NCBI RefSeq assembly: GCF_900184935.1 | Contig: NZ_FXYE01000001.1 | Span: 744,001-808,000, forward strand | Source: Actibacterium lipolyticum | Lineage (GTDB): Bacteria; Pseudomonadota; Alphaproteobacteria; Rhodobacterales; Rhodobacteraceae | Length of the DNA stretch: 64,000 nt | Direction: 5' to 3' | Part shown: piece by piece, positions 26,467-35,665 of the stretch | How the letters are laid out: each line of letters begins with the position of its first letter | How positions within the stretch are numbered: position 1 is the first letter of the stretch | Program-made: the position numbers and the translations under genes | The notes under the pieces: generated by a model | Told to the model about the DNA's origin: nothing | Database searches by the model: none | What the model saw: only the letters and a program-made list of their open reading frames with translations

Positions 26467-26526
26467 CAATTTATTTAATAAACCCGCATGGGTATCACGC
26501 CGCTGAATTGGAAAAGGACATAGACC

Positions 26527-27495
26527 ATGAAAGCGATTGTATATGAAAACTACGGCCCAGCGGATGTGCTGGCCGTGAAAGAACTTAGCACGCCCACCCC
26601 GAAAGACGGAGAGGTCTTGGTTCAAGTTCGCGCAACATCGGTGACGACGGCCGATTGGCGAATAAGGGCGGCGGCGTTCCCCGGAATTTTCGCGATCTTC
26701 GGGCGTTTGATGTTTGGGGTCTTTAAGCCCAAGGTCAAAGTGCTTGGCAGGGATTTCGCCGGCGTGGTCGCGGCCGTCGGTGGCGGCGTTGCGAATTTCG
26801 CCGTTGGAGATCAGGTATTCGGTGTCAGCGACATGGGGTCCCACGCTGAATACGTGGTGGCGCCAGCAGATGGGGCGGTCGTAACCTTGCCCAAAGATCT
26901 GACGTTTGAACAAGCCGCGGCCCTGCCGTTCGGCGCACTTTCGGCGCTGGTGTTCTTGCGGGACTTCGCGAAGGTGACAAAGGGGCAAAAGGTTCTGATC
27001 ATCGGCGCGTCTGGCGGGGTGGGGGCCTATGCAACGCAGATCGCGCGTGTTCTTGGTGCGCAGGTGACTGGGGTAAGCAGTGCCGCCAATATTGATCTGG
27101 TCAAGTCGCTGGGGGCCAGTCAGGCCATCGATTATGCGACCGAGGATTTCACCCAATCCCAACAGCAATTCGATGTGATCCTTGATACGGTCGGGGTCAC
27201 CAATTTTCGGCGCAGCAGGCGGGTTCTTTCGAAGAACGGGGTGTTCATCCCGCTGAACTTTGGCCTGCGAGAGGTGTTCCAATCCGTGTGGACGCGGGCA
27301 TTTGGCGCGCAAAAGGTGCTTGTGGGTGTCAGCGGCGATACCAAAGCTGACCTTGAGGAGTTGAAGCAGATGATAGCGCAGGGCCAAGTTGCCCCAATCA
27401 TCGACCGGGTCTTCCCGTTGGATGAGGTGCCAGCCGCCCATCGATATGTCGAAGGGCGGCACCGGAAGGGAAGCGTTGTCGTTTCAGTGCCTTAG
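26527..27495 (+). CDS. Zinc-independent NAD(P)-dependent alcohol dehydrogenase / quinone oxidoreductase (MDR superfamily)
   Basis: A 322-residue medium-chain dehydrogenase. It has a GroES-like N-terminal half (KAIVYENYGPADVL, VLGRDFAGVV) and a Rossmann half with the nucleotide loop IIGASGGVGAYATQIA near residues 155-170. The zinc-binding Cys/His residues of classical alcohol dehydrogenases are absent, pointing to the quinone oxidoreductase-like or reductase subgroup that uses NADPH. The substrate is unknown. It is convergent with matB: the stop codons overlap by 4 bp. Confidence 0.85.
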   Translation: MKAIVYENYGPADVLAVKELSTPTPKDGEVLVQVRATSVTTADWRIRAAAFPGIFAIFGRLMFGVFKPKVKVLGRDFAGVVAAVGGGVANFAVGDQVFGVSDMGSHAEYVVAPADGAVVTLPKDLTFEQAAALPFGALSALVFLRDFAKVTKGQKVLIIGASGGVGAYATQIARVLGAQVTGVSSAANIDLVKSLGASQAIDYATEDFTQSQQQFDVILDTVGVTNFRRSRRVLSKNGVFIPLNFGLREVFQSVWTRAFGAQKVLVGVSGDTKADLEELKQMIAQGQVAPIIDRVFPLDEVPAAHRYVEGRHRKGSVVVSVP

Positions 27496-29003
27496 CTAAA
27501 CGCGTCTTTGTACTGGTCGCGCAGGATGTTTTTCTGGACCTTGCCCATCGTGTTGCGCGGCAACTCGTCTGCGATCACCAGCTTTCGCGGGTGTTTGAAA
27601 CGCGCAAGGGACGTGCTGATGGCGGCCGCGATGGCGTCCAGATCAGGGGTTGCGCCGGTTTCCGGCACGACAACGCCAACGACTGTTTCACCAAAGTCGG
27701 GGTGCGGCACGCCGATCACAGCGCTTTCAAGGATGCCGGGTTGGTCATCCAGCACCAGCTCAACCTCTTTGGGATAGATGTTGTAGCCGCCGGAAATGAT
27801 CAGGTCTTTGTTGCGGCCCACGATCTGGACGTAGCCATCAGGGTCGATCACGCCAAGATCGCCGGTGATAAAGAACCCATCCTCGCGCAGCTCTTCACGC
27901 GTTTTTTCGGGCATCTGCCAATAACCTTTGAAGACGTTGGGGCCGCGCACTTCGATTTGGCCGATCTCTCCGTCCGGAAGGGTCGCGCCGGTGGCTGGGT
28001 TGGTGATCTTCAGCTCAACACCGGGCAGTGGGAAGCCAACCGTCCCCGCGCGGCGTTCGCCGTCATAGGGGTTGGACGTGTTCATGTTGGTTTCGGTCAT
28101 ACCATAGCGTTCAAGGATGCGGTGGCCTGTGCGTTGTTCGAACTGAACGTGGGTGTCGGCCAGCAAAGGCGCGCTGCCAGATACGAACAGCCGCATGTGG
28201 CGGGTCAGTTCGGGCGTAAACCGGGCATCGCTAAGCAGCCGGGTATAGAAGGTCGGCACGCCCATCATCGTTGTCGCCCGCGGCATGAAATGCACAATCG
28301 CATCCTGATCGAACTTGGGCAAAAAGATCATCGCAGCACCGCAGTGCAGGCAGACATTGGTTGCCACAAAAAGCCCATGCGTGTGGAAGATCGGCAGGGC
28401 GTGCAGCAGCACATCGTCTTTGGTGAACCGCCAGTGTTCGACCAGGGTTTCTGCGTTCGACAACAGGTTGCCCTGCGTCAGCATCGCCCCCTTGGATCGC
28501 CCCGTGGTGCCAGAGGTGTAAAGGAACGCGGCCAGATCGTCGGCCGAACGTTCGACGGTATCGAACACGTCAGGCTGACCCGCGGCCTTGTCGCTTAGCG
28601 TGCCGGAGCCATCGGCGTTCAGCGTTTCCAACATCGCGTTACAGGCGGCTGCCACCGGCTCTAACGCCGTGCGCTTTGCGCCGTCGCAGACAAACACGCG
28701 CGCGCCGCTGTTTTCCACGAAATAGCTGACCTCATCCGCCGTGTAGGCGGTGTTCAGCGGCAAGAAAACAAAACCTGCTTGGGCGCAAGCGGCGTAGATG
28801 GCCAATGACCCTGCCGATTTTTCCACCTGAACGGCAACGCGGTCGCCCGCTGTCAGGCCAAGCCCTGAAAGGACATTCGCAAATCGTGCGGCCATTTTCA
28901 GGAACGCATCATGCGTTATCGTCTTTTCATCCGCCGTAATCAGGAATGGCGTGGTCTGCCCAGCATGGCGACCAAACAGGGTGTCATAAAGTGGATTTGC
29001 CAT
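27492..29003 (-). CDS. matB: Malonyl-CoA synthetase
   Basis: A 503-residue ANL-family ligase that makes malonyl-CoA from malonate, ATP and CoA. The P-loop is AAFLYTSGTTGRSKGAM, with HALPIFHTHGLFVATNV, ERYGMTETNM and GDLGVIDPDGYVQIVGR further on, and the catalytic Lys near the end (NTMGKVQKNIL). The internal segments match MatB. ATG at 29003 is used; a TTG two codons upstream is an alternative. It is last in the operon dctPQM-matA-matB, 14 bp after matA. Confidence 0.92.
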   Translation of the reverse strand: MANPLYDTLFGRHAGQTTPFLITADEKTITHDAFLKMAARFANVLSGLGLTAGDRVAVQVEKSAGSLAIYAACAQAGFVFLPLNTAYTADEVSYFVENSGARVFVCDGAKRTALEPVAAACNAMLETLNADGSGTLSDKAAGQPDVFDTVERSADDLAAFLYTSGTTGRSKGAMLTQGNLLSNAETLVEHWRFTKDDVLLHALPIFHTHGLFVATNVCLHCGAAMIFLPKFDQDAIVHFMPRATTMMGVPTFYTRLLSDARFTPELTRHMRLFVSGSAPLLADTHVQFEQRTGHRILERYGMTETNMNTSNPYDGERRAGTVGFPLPGVELKITNPATGATLPDGEIGQIEVRGPNVFKGYWQMPEKTREELREDGFFITGDLGVIDPDGYVQIVGRNKDLIISGGYNIYPKEVELVLDDQPGILESAVIGVPHPDFGETVVGVVVPETGATPDLDAIAAAISTSLARFKHPRKLVIADELPRNTMGKVQKNILRDQYKDAFS

Positions 29004-29017
29004 TGTCAAAAAAGCCC

Positions 29018-30259
29018 TTACGCGTCTGATTTCACAGCCGATTTGCTTAGGTTACGCACCTCGGTCGAGGCGGCGATTTTCTGAGCATCGGCAAATTGTT
29101 CGTGGTTTTGCGAGATTTTGGGAAGGTCGTAAAGATAGTTCACCATCGCCCCGCCTGACTGCGCCATTCCGTTTTCGGAAAGATCAGCGCCCGCATGAAC
29201 CGCTTTGATCTGCGCGCCGTTGCCAAGGTGGAACCGCGCGACCGGGTCATAGGGGCTGCCATCTGGGCGCTTGGCGTTCAAAAGGTAATGGGCGGCCAGT
29301 TTTTGCAGGGCAGTGTCATTGTCTGCTTGTTGCCCTGTTTCAGCCATCCAGCGTTTCAATCCGGGTATCGGAGAGAGGGTGACAAAGGTCTTCAGCCCCG
29401 GCATCTCGCGCGACAAATCGGCGACCACCTGTTTGATAAGCGAGTTGCCAAAAGAAATCCCCGCAAGCCCCGATTGACAGTTCGAGATGGAATAAAACAC
29501 AGCGGTGTCCGCCTGATCGGCCGCGATTACATCACGTTCTTCCGCCAGCACCGATTGGATGGAGCCGGGGATGCCTTTGGTCAGCGCCACCTCGACAAAG
29601 ATCAGCGGCTCGTTCGGCATTGAGGGGTGGAAAAACGCGAAACAGCGCCGGTCTGATGGTCGCAGCCGCGCCCTTAGGTCATCCCAGCTTTCAATGGCAT
29701 GGACGGCCTCATAGGCAATGATCTTTTCTAGCAAATGCGCCGGGGTTTCCCAACTGACAGGTCGCAGGACAAGAAAGCCGCGATTGAACCACGATGCGAA
29801 CAGGTGGCGGAAATCCAGATCAACGGCTGCAAGTTCTGGGTGGTCCTTGGTGAACCGCAAAAGATCGCGACGCATTGCCACCAACTGGGCGGTTGCGCCG
29901 GGCACTTGGTTCAGGCGGCGTGCCAGTTCCTGACGTTGGGGTTCGGATGCGGCCATAAACGCGCGATAGGTTTGCTTGGACGGCTGCTGTTCATATGCCG
30001 AAAGGGTTTCGCGAACCTGTTCAGGGTCAATGCCCATGCGGCTGAACAGATACTCGAAAAATGCCAGCTTTTCGTCGTCCTCCATCGCGCCGTAGCGGTC
30101 CAGAATCTGACGCGCCAGAGCCGCGCCAGAAACTTCGCCTTTGCTGCCCAGCAGGTCACTGGACAGCGCTTCGATAGAGCGCCGTTCCCACGCGCCGCTT
30201 TCAGCGCGTTTATAGCGCCGGTCGAAAACGGTCGACAGAAGGTCGGCCAGTACGCTCAT
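29018..30259 (-). CDS. matA: Malonyl-CoA decarboxylase
   Basis: A 413-residue enzyme that splits malonyl-CoA to acetyl-CoA and CO2. An N-terminal helical domain (MSVLADLLSTVFDRRY ... YGAMEDDEKLAFFEYLFS, given in parts) is followed by the GNAT-like catalytic domain with HPSMPNEPLIFVEVAL, FYSISNCQSGLAGISFGN and FVTLSPIPGLKRW, where the catalytic Ser and the conserved His of the family are found. The start ATG at 30259 overlaps the TRAP permease stop by 4 bp; an upstream in-frame extension has no family resemblance. With MatB it lets the cell grow on malonate. Confidence 0.95.
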   Translation of the reverse strand: MSVLADLLSTVFDRRYKRAESGAWERRSIEALSSDLLGSKGEVSGAALARQILDRYGAMEDDEKLAFFEYLFSRMGIDPEQVRETLSAYEQQPSKQTYRAFMAASEPQRQELARRLNQVPGATAQLVAMRRDLLRFTKDHPELAAVDLDFRHLFASWFNRGFLVLRPVSWETPAHLLEKIIAYEAVHAIESWDDLRARLRPSDRRCFAFFHPSMPNEPLIFVEVALTKGIPGSIQSVLAEERDVIAADQADTAVFYSISNCQSGLAGISFGNSLIKQVVADLSREMPGLKTFVTLSPIPGLKRWMAETGQQADNDTALQKLAAHYLLNAKRPDGSPYDPVARFHLGNGAQIKAVHAGADLSENGMAQSGGAMVNYLYDLPKISQNHEQFADAQKIAASTEVRNLSKSAVKSDA

Positions 30260-31572
30260 ATGCTTGCCCCCATAACTGCGTTGGGCAACCACGTAGCCAG
30301 GCCCGGAAACAGGCACAGCAAGACGATCGCCAACACCATGCAGGCCACGAATGGAAGCGAACCCGCCAGAATGGTTTTCAGCGAAATGTCAGGCGCGATA
30401 CCGTTGATCACATACAGGTTCAGCCCGACCGGCGGAGAGATCAGGCCGATCTCCATGTTGATGGTCAGGACAACCGCGAACCAGATCGGGTCGAACCCTG
30501 CCGAGGTGATGATCGGCAGCAGGATTGGCGCTGCCATCAGGATCACCGCAACCGGTGGCAAGAAGAAGCCAGCGACCAGCAGAAACAGGTTGATGGCGAT
30601 CATCAACCACCAACGGTTTACATCCAGCGTGCCGATCCATTCCGCAATGGATTGGGTGATGAACAGGCTGGACAACATGTAGGAAAACACCCCGGCCGCC
30701 GCGATGATGAACAGGATCATCACGCTTTCTTTGGTGCTGTCGCGCAAGACGGCCCACAGGTCACGCGGGTTCCACAGTTTGTAGATGACCATCGCGATAA
30801 TCAGGCACAGCAGGGCACCCACAGCCGCGGTTTCCGATGGCGTCGCGATGCCGCCGTACATGGCGTAAAGCACGCCCAGAATGATCGCGAGGAAGGGTAG
30901 AACGCGCGGCAAAATCTCAAACTTTTCGCGCCAAGTGTAGCTGCCGGAATTCAACAGCGCCGTATCGCCCGAACGCCATGTCGAATAAAGTGACCAGATC
31001 ATAAACAGCACCACCAACAGCAGGCCGGGAATGACGCCCGCCAAGAACAGCCGCCCGATCGAAGTTTCGGTCGCGATGCCATAGACGATCATCGTGACAG
31101 AGGGGGGGATCAGAATACCCAAGGTACCGCCCGCCGCGATGGAACCGGCAGCAACCCCATCAGGATAGCCACGCTTGCGCATTTCCGGGATGCCCATTTT
31201 GCCAATCGCTGCACAGGTTGCCGGGCTGGACCCCGACATCGCAGCGAACAGGGCGCAAGCCCCAAGGTTTGAAATGACCAGCCCACCGGGAACGCGTGTT
31301 AGCCAACGCTCCAACGCTTCGTAAAGGTCCGCGCCAGCACGGGTTGAGGAAATGGAGGACCCCATGATGATGAACATCGGGATCGACAGAAGGGCAAAGT
31401 TATCAAGTTTTCCGAACAGGATTTCGGGCATCAGCTCCAGTGAACGCATGCCGTCAAACACCATCAGGAACCCGGCAGAGACGATCAGCAAACCAATCGC
31501 CACAGAGACACCGGAAAACAGCACGATGATCGTGGCCATCGCCACAAGGGCACCAAGAAGAAGCGGGTCCAT
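30256..31572 (-). CDS. dctM: TRAP transporter large permease, malonate operon
   Basis: A 438-residue channel subunit with the DctM pattern: many hydrophobic segments, ILFGKLDNFALLSIPMF, GGTLGILIPPSVTMIVYG, and NMEIGLISPPVGLNLYVIN near the C-terminus. It overlaps the small permease gene by 1 bp and matA by 4 bp. Because the operon continues with malonyl-CoA decarboxylase and synthetase, malonate is the most likely substrate, as for the MatPQM system of Sinorhizobium. Confidence 0.92.
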   Translation of the reverse strand: MDPLLLGALVAMATIIVLFSGVSVAIGLLIVSAGFLMVFDGMRSLELMPEILFGKLDNFALLSIPMFIIMGSSISSTRAGADLYEALERWLTRVPGGLVISNLGACALFAAMSGSSPATCAAIGKMGIPEMRKRGYPDGVAAGSIAAGGTLGILIPPSVTMIVYGIATETSIGRLFLAGVIPGLLLVVLFMIWSLYSTWRSGDTALLNSGSYTWREKFEILPRVLPFLAIILGVLYAMYGGIATPSETAAVGALLCLIIAMVIYKLWNPRDLWAVLRDSTKESVMILFIIAAAGVFSYMLSSLFITQSIAEWIGTLDVNRWWLMIAINLFLLVAGFFLPPVAVILMAAPILLPIITSAGFDPIWFAVVLTINMEIGLISPPVGLNLYVINGIAPDISLKTILAGSLPFVACMVLAIVLLCLFPGLATWLPNAVMGASI

Positions 31573-32120
31573 TATACGTCCTCCAGCCCGAAGGGCGCGT
31601 CAATTTTCAGAATGACGGCAACAAGGTCAGCGATCAGTTGCAGCAGCAAAAGGGCAAGGCCCACGGGGATTGAAAGGTACGGAATCCACAGCTTTACGCC
31701 CCATACGGTGTCAGACCGCCACCCGCGATCCCACGCGAAATGCCAGTATTCGTAACCGTACCAAAGCATCACAGCGATGATCAGGGATGACATGCTGAGC
31801 GTGAAAATTGCCATGTAGTAACGCGCACGTGGTTTCAGCATCAGCGGGATCAGGTCAACATTCACGTGCCCGCGCAGGCGTTGAACATAGGACAGCCCGA
31901 TCAGCGTGGCAGAGATCACCAGATAGATCACGGCCTCTGTCTGCCAAACGGTGGAGCCATTCAGGACAAAGCGGATAAAAATCATCTGACATGTAATCGC
32001 GACGGCGATCACGATCATTGCGGATGCGCACCATCCAGCGACTGTCGAAATTGCGGCGACGGCGCGCAGAAAGGGGTTGTTCCCCACATGCGCGACGGCG
32101 GCGGAGCTGTGGCTCGCCAT
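31572..32120 (-). CDS. dctQ: TRAP transporter small permease, malonate operon
   Basis: A 182-residue four-helix DctQ protein. WQTEAVIYLVISATLIGLSY and RLRGHVNVDLIPL give the family signature. The N-terminal 25 residues before the first helix are longer than usual. ATG at 32120; the next gene starts on its stop codon (1 bp overlap). It lies 69 bp after the binding-protein gene. Confidence 0.9.
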   Translation of the reverse strand: MASHSSAAVAHVGNNPFLRAVAAISTVAGWCASAMIVIAVAITCQMIFIRFVLNGSTVWQTEAVIYLVISATLIGLSYVQRLRGHVNVDLIPLMLKPRARYYMAIFTLSMSSLIIAVMLWYGYEYWHFAWDRGWRSDTVWGVKLWIPYLSIPVGLALLLLQLIADLVAVILKIDAPFGLEDV

Positions 32121-32188
32121 TTGGTATTCCTTTGGTAGAGCGTTTGGTCAGTAAGGGGGCGGCGATGGTTTTCGCCGCCCCGACAGGA

Positions 32189-33175
32189 TCATTCGACGGC
32201 AAGAGCCATATCAAGCAGCGCCTGACCATCTGGCACTTCTTCGACGAACGCTTTGTACGATGTATCCTGCGCAATCGCGCGCCAAGCGGCGAAATCTTCG
32301 GGCGACATCTCGGCAATCTCGACGCCTGCTTCGCTGAATACGGCTACGGATGCCGCGTCCTGCTTCTTGGCTTCTTCAAGATAATAGGCTTCGGCCTTTG
32401 CAGCACCTGCGCGCAGGGCGGCCTGTTGATCGGCTGTCAGACCGTCGAACGTGGATTTGTTCATCAAAAGAGGCTGATACATGAACCACAGCGCAACATC
32501 GCCCGCCGGGGTATAGCATTTCGCCTGCTCGTAAATCCGGTACGAAACGAACGACGAGGATGACGTGTTCGCCGCGTTCAAAACGCCGGTCTGCATCGCG
32601 TTATAGATTTCGGACGACGCCATGGATGCGATGGATGCACCTGCGCCTGCGAGCATTTGTTCAAATGCCTTACCTGCTGCGCGGGTTTGCAGGCCCACAA
32701 CGTCTTCTGGCTTAGTGATACACTTCTCTTTGCCGACGAAACCGCCCGCCAGATAGCCGTGCACCAGAACCATCACGTCGTCATCCGCCATCTTCGCTTC
32801 AAGCGCTTCCATGAACGGTGATGCGCTTAGACGTGCTGCGTGGTCGTGGTTTTTCACCAGACCGGGCATCAATGTCAGGTTAAACGCGGGCTGCTGCCCA
32901 CCAGCATAGCTAAGCGGCAGAACAGTCATATCCAACTGGCCGCGGCTAAGGGGTTTGTATTGCTCACGTGGTTTGAAAAGTGATTTTGAGCCGAAAATCT
33001 TGATCTCAAGATCTACGTCAGCGGCAGCGACTTCGTTCGCGACGATCTCTGCCACTTTGTGGCGGACATCTTGGTTCGACCACTGGTGTGACAGACGCAA
33101 TTCGGTCGCGTGGGCCATCGTGCCCGCGGCGGCAATCGCGATCGCAGCTGCTGCGCTCAGCAATTTATGTTTCAT
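32189..33175 (-). CDS. dctP: TRAP transporter substrate-binding protein, malonate operon
   Basis: A 328-residue periplasmic protein. MKHK and a hydrophobic run ending in AHATE form the signal peptide; LRLSHQWSNQDVRH begins the mature domain and VGLQTRAAGKAFEQMLAG contains the conserved substrate-binding Arg. ATG at 33175 has GGGAGGA just upstream; the frame continues further but without family features. First gene of the malonate operon, divergent from the GntR regulator. Malonate as ligand follows from matAB in the same operon. Confidence 0.9.
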   Translation of the reverse strand: MKHKLLSAAAAIAIAAAGTMAHATELRLSHQWSNQDVRHKVAEIVANEVAAADVDLEIKIFGSKSLFKPREQYKPLSRGQLDMTVLPLSYAGGQQPAFNLTLMPGLVKNHDHAARLSASPFMEALEAKMADDDVMVLVHGYLAGGFVGKEKCITKPEDVVGLQTRAAGKAFEQMLAGAGASIASMASSEIYNAMQTGVLNAANTSSSSFVSYRIYEQAKCYTPAGDVALWFMYQPLLMNKSTFDGLTADQQAALRAGAAKAEAYYLEEAKKQDAASVAVFSEAGVEIAEMSPEDFAAWRAIAQDTSYKAFVEEVPDGQALLDMALAVE

Positions 33176-33258
33176 GAATTCCTCCCAATTCATTTGTTCC
33201 CGAATTGATTCCGGGTGACGTGGGGGAGCTTCGCGATGAGTGCATCCAGAGTCAATGT

Positions 33259-33272
33259 TTTTGTATACAAGA
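33259..33272. promoter_or_regulatory. Probable MatR operator (TTTTGTATACAAGA)
   Basis: The sequence contains the perfect palindrome TTGTATACAA at 33261-33270 and lies between the divergent malonate operon and the GntR regulator gene. As I recall it, the MatR operator of Rhizobium trifolii is TCTTGTA/TACACGA; this site matches 12 of 14 positions. GntR proteins of the FCD class typically bind TnGTnnnACnA-like palindromes. Confidence 0.65.
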
Positions 33273-33316
33273 ATTGCGTGATTGCACATAAGGGGGCTGG
33301 GCGTTAGGACAGTAGT

Positions 33317-33973
33317 ATGGAAATTCGTCGCGCAGATCACATCGCTGACCAGTTGGAAGAGTTCATCTTTACCGGTGCATTCGGTGACGGTGATCGCTTG
33401 GATGAAATCCGTTTGGCCGAACGGTTCGGCGTGTCGCGTACACCTGTCCGCGAAGCGTTGCAGAAACTTGTCGTTTCCGGCTTGGCCGAACAAATCCCAC
33501 GTCGCGGTGTGTTTGTGCGTCAGCCCGGCCCGGTCGAACTGGTCGAAATGTTTGAAGTCATGGCCGAGATCGAAGCGATATGCGGCAGCCTTGCTGCGCG
33601 TCGTATTTCGGACACCGCGCTTGAGGCGCTGAAAAAGGCGAACGCGAATTGCCAAGCCGCCGTCGATTGCGGGGATTCAGACGCGTATTACCGCGAAAAC
33701 GAAAAGTTCCATCACCTAATCTATAAGCATTCTGGCAATGGCTTTCTTGAACAAGAAGCTTTGCGCCTTCACCGCCGGCTAAAGCCGTTTCGCCGTTTGC
33801 AGCTACGCTTGCGGGGGCGCTTGGCGCAGTCGATGGCTGAACACGAGGCGATTGTTCAGGCGTTGCAAGCGGGCGATCAGGCGGGCGCCGCGGATGCGCT
33901 GCGTGGGCATGTGGCGGTTCAGGGGGAAAAGTTCCACCACCTGATGGCAAGCATTAAGACCGCAGCGGAATAA
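33317..33973 (+). CDS. matR: GntR-family (FCD class) regulator of malonate use
   Basis: A 218-residue regulator. The winged helix is at residues 5-70 (IRLAERFGVSRTPVREAL, GLAEQIPRRGVFVRQP), and the FCD sensor domain covers residues 75-215 with the metal-binding His/Asp/Glu pattern (ENEKFHHLIYKHSGN, EHEAIVQAL, GH). It is divergent from the malonate operon and a palindromic operator sits between, which supports the name MatR. It probably represses the operon without malonate or malonyl-CoA. A terminator follows. Confidence 0.82.
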   Translation: MEIRRADHIADQLEEFIFTGAFGDGDRLDEIRLAERFGVSRTPVREALQKLVVSGLAEQIPRRGVFVRQPGPVELVEMFEVMAEIEAICGSLAARRISDTALEALKKANANCQAAVDCGDSDAYYRENEKFHHLIYKHSGNGFLEQEALRLHRRLKPFRRLQLRLRGRLAQSMAEHEAIVQALQAGDQAGAADALRGHVAVQGEKFHHLMASIKTAAE

Positions 33974-33977
33974 GACG

Positions 33978-34011
33978 GATGGCGCGGCAAGAAAGAACGC
34001 CGCGCCCCATC
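33978..34011 (+). terminator. Terminator after matR
   Basis: GGCGCGGC at 33981-33988 pairs with GCCGCGCC at 33999-34006, and GAT/ATC extends the stem outside a small C bulge. TTTC follows. It separates matR from the two-component system. Confidence 0.6.
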
Positions 34012-34072
34012 TTTCACAACTGCGCCTTTAGGATCATTGCTGAACTAGGCGTACCTACACTAGTTTCCGAGG

Positions 34073-35665
34073 ATGATTAACTCTCTCAGAGTGCGCCTTG
34101 CCCTTGGCGCGGGGCTTACTGCCGTGGTTGCCGTGATCGCCAGCCTGCTGACGATCTATGGGGCGCAAGTTACGCAATCACGTTTAGGCACCGCGTTAGA
34201 AGCGCAGGCCCGCCTAGAACAGTATTCAGCGCTTTCCGTTGAACTTAGCCGGTTTGGGCTGGTTGCCACGGCGGCCGCGCAACCGGATGCGGACCCCGCA
34301 CTGTGGGAAGAGCGCCTGAACGCGCAGATCGGGCTGGTGCAAGCCGCGTTTAACCGTATCGAGGCCGGGTTGGAACGTGATGTGGCGCAGGCCGAAGGGC
34401 TTGGCCTGAACGAACAATCCCGCCGCGCAAGCCGCGGCATCGTTGTGGCGCGGATGCGGGCCATCTTTGGTCCTGTCGCGAATGCGTTTTCTGATGAAAG
34501 TACAAACCGTGATCCGGCGCGTTTGCAGGCGGAACTTAACGTGTTCTCCAGCCGGTTCGCGCCGTTGTTGGGCGAACTGATTTCCGAAGACAACCGCGTG
34601 CGCCTGAATGCGTTCGAAGAGGTGGAGCAACTTCGCGGGCGGCTTGTCGGTTGGGCGGTTGGGGTGGCAGCTGCGGCGCTGGCCATTTTCGCGCTGTTCT
34701 ACGTCAAAGGCGTGCGCCCCCTGTTCGCGCGGCTTGATCTGTTGCGCCGGGCCTCTCGTCAGATCGCAGAAGAAGATTTCAAGATTTCCTTGCCCGAGGG
34801 ACGCCCTGACGAGGTTGACCAGCTGTTCGCCGAAACGCGGCGCATGGCGGATGCATTGGCGCAACGCAAAGCCACCGTTGAAAGCGATTGGGCCCGACTG
34901 AATGACATTATCAAAGAACGGACCGGTGAACTTGTCGAAGCCAACAACCGGCTGGCCCAAGTTGACGAAGATCGCCAAAGCTTTTTCGCGGGTTTCAGCC
35001 ACGAGTTACGCACGCCCCTAACCGTTATCTTGATCGAAGCTGAACTGGGCATCAAACGCGGCGAGGCCGTCGAAGGGTTCGAAGTAATCCGGACGCGCGC
35101 CGAACGGCTGAACCGAAAGATCGACGATCTGCTGCGGTTGGCGCGGTCGGAAAACGGGCAAATCACGATCACGCCCTCCCGCTTTGATTTGGCAGAAGCC
35201 GCGAAAGAGGCAGTGACCGATATTCGCCGAATGGCTGAACGGGCCGAAATGAGCGTGGATGTTGTTGCCGATGACAATGTCTTCGTCTGCGCCGATCGCA
35301 ACTGGACCCGGCAAGTGATCGAAGGGCTGATTGAAAACGCACTGCGTCACGCCAAAGTTGGCGGCAAGATCGCCGTGCGCGTGCAAGCCGACGGCGAGGT
35401 GGCGCGCTTTATGGTTATCGACAATGGCCCCGGCCTTGGCGACCTGCAGCCCCAAGAACTGTTTCGCCGGTTTGAACAGGGCCGCGATGCGACCCGCCGG
35501 GGCGGGTTTGGCTTGGGGCTTGCGTTGGCGAAGTGGGTTGTAGAAGAGCAGGGCGGTGAAATCGCTGTTCTTAGTCCGGTCCCAAGCCCACTGGCGCTAG
35601 GGGATAATCCGGGAATGCTGGCCGACGTGCGAATTCCGATGTGGAAGGAAAATTCAGATGGCTGA
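34073..35665 (+). CDS. Membrane-bound sensor histidine kinase
   Basis: A 530-residue kinase. It has transmembrane segments at about residues 7-29 and 190-212, with a 160-residue helical periplasmic domain between them. A HAMP-like segment, a coiled coil, the dimerisation/phospho-acceptor box with His310 (FSHELRTPL), and an ATPase domain with N-box IENALRHA, DNGPGLG and GGFGLGLALAK follow. ATG at 34073 has GAGGA just upstream. It overlaps the regulator gene by 8 bp. Directly upstream of pqqA, so it may control PQQ synthesis or quinoprotein genes; the signal is unknown. Confidence 0.9.
   Translation: MINSLRVRLALGAGLTAVVAVIASLLTIYGAQVTQSRLGTALEAQARLEQYSALSVELSRFGLVATAAAQPDADPALWEERLNAQIGLVQAAFNRIEAGLERDVAQAEGLGLNEQSRRASRGIVVARMRAIFGPVANAFSDESTNRDPARLQAELNVFSSRFAPLLGELISEDNRVRLNAFEEVEQLRGRLVGWAVGVAAAALAIFALFYVKGVRPLFARLDLLRRASRQIAEEDFKISLPEGRPDEVDQLFAETRRMADALAQRKATVESDWARLNDIIKERTGELVEANNRLAQVDEDRQSFFAGFSHELRTPLTVILIEAELGIKRGEAVEGFEVIRTRAERLNRKIDDLLRLARSENGQITITPSRFDLAEAAKEAVTDIRRMAERAEMSVDVVADDNVFVCADRNWTRQVIEGLIENALRHAKVGGKIAVRVQADGEVARFMVIDNGPGLGDLQPQELFRRFEQGRDATRRGGFGLGLALAKWVVEEQGGEIAVLSPVPSPLALGDNPGMLADVRIPMWKENSDG

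Noticed and set aside
26242-27462. A 406-codon frame on the minus strand
   Set aside because: Opposite the alcohol dehydrogenase gene and reading into the LysR gene in another frame; no protein-like features.
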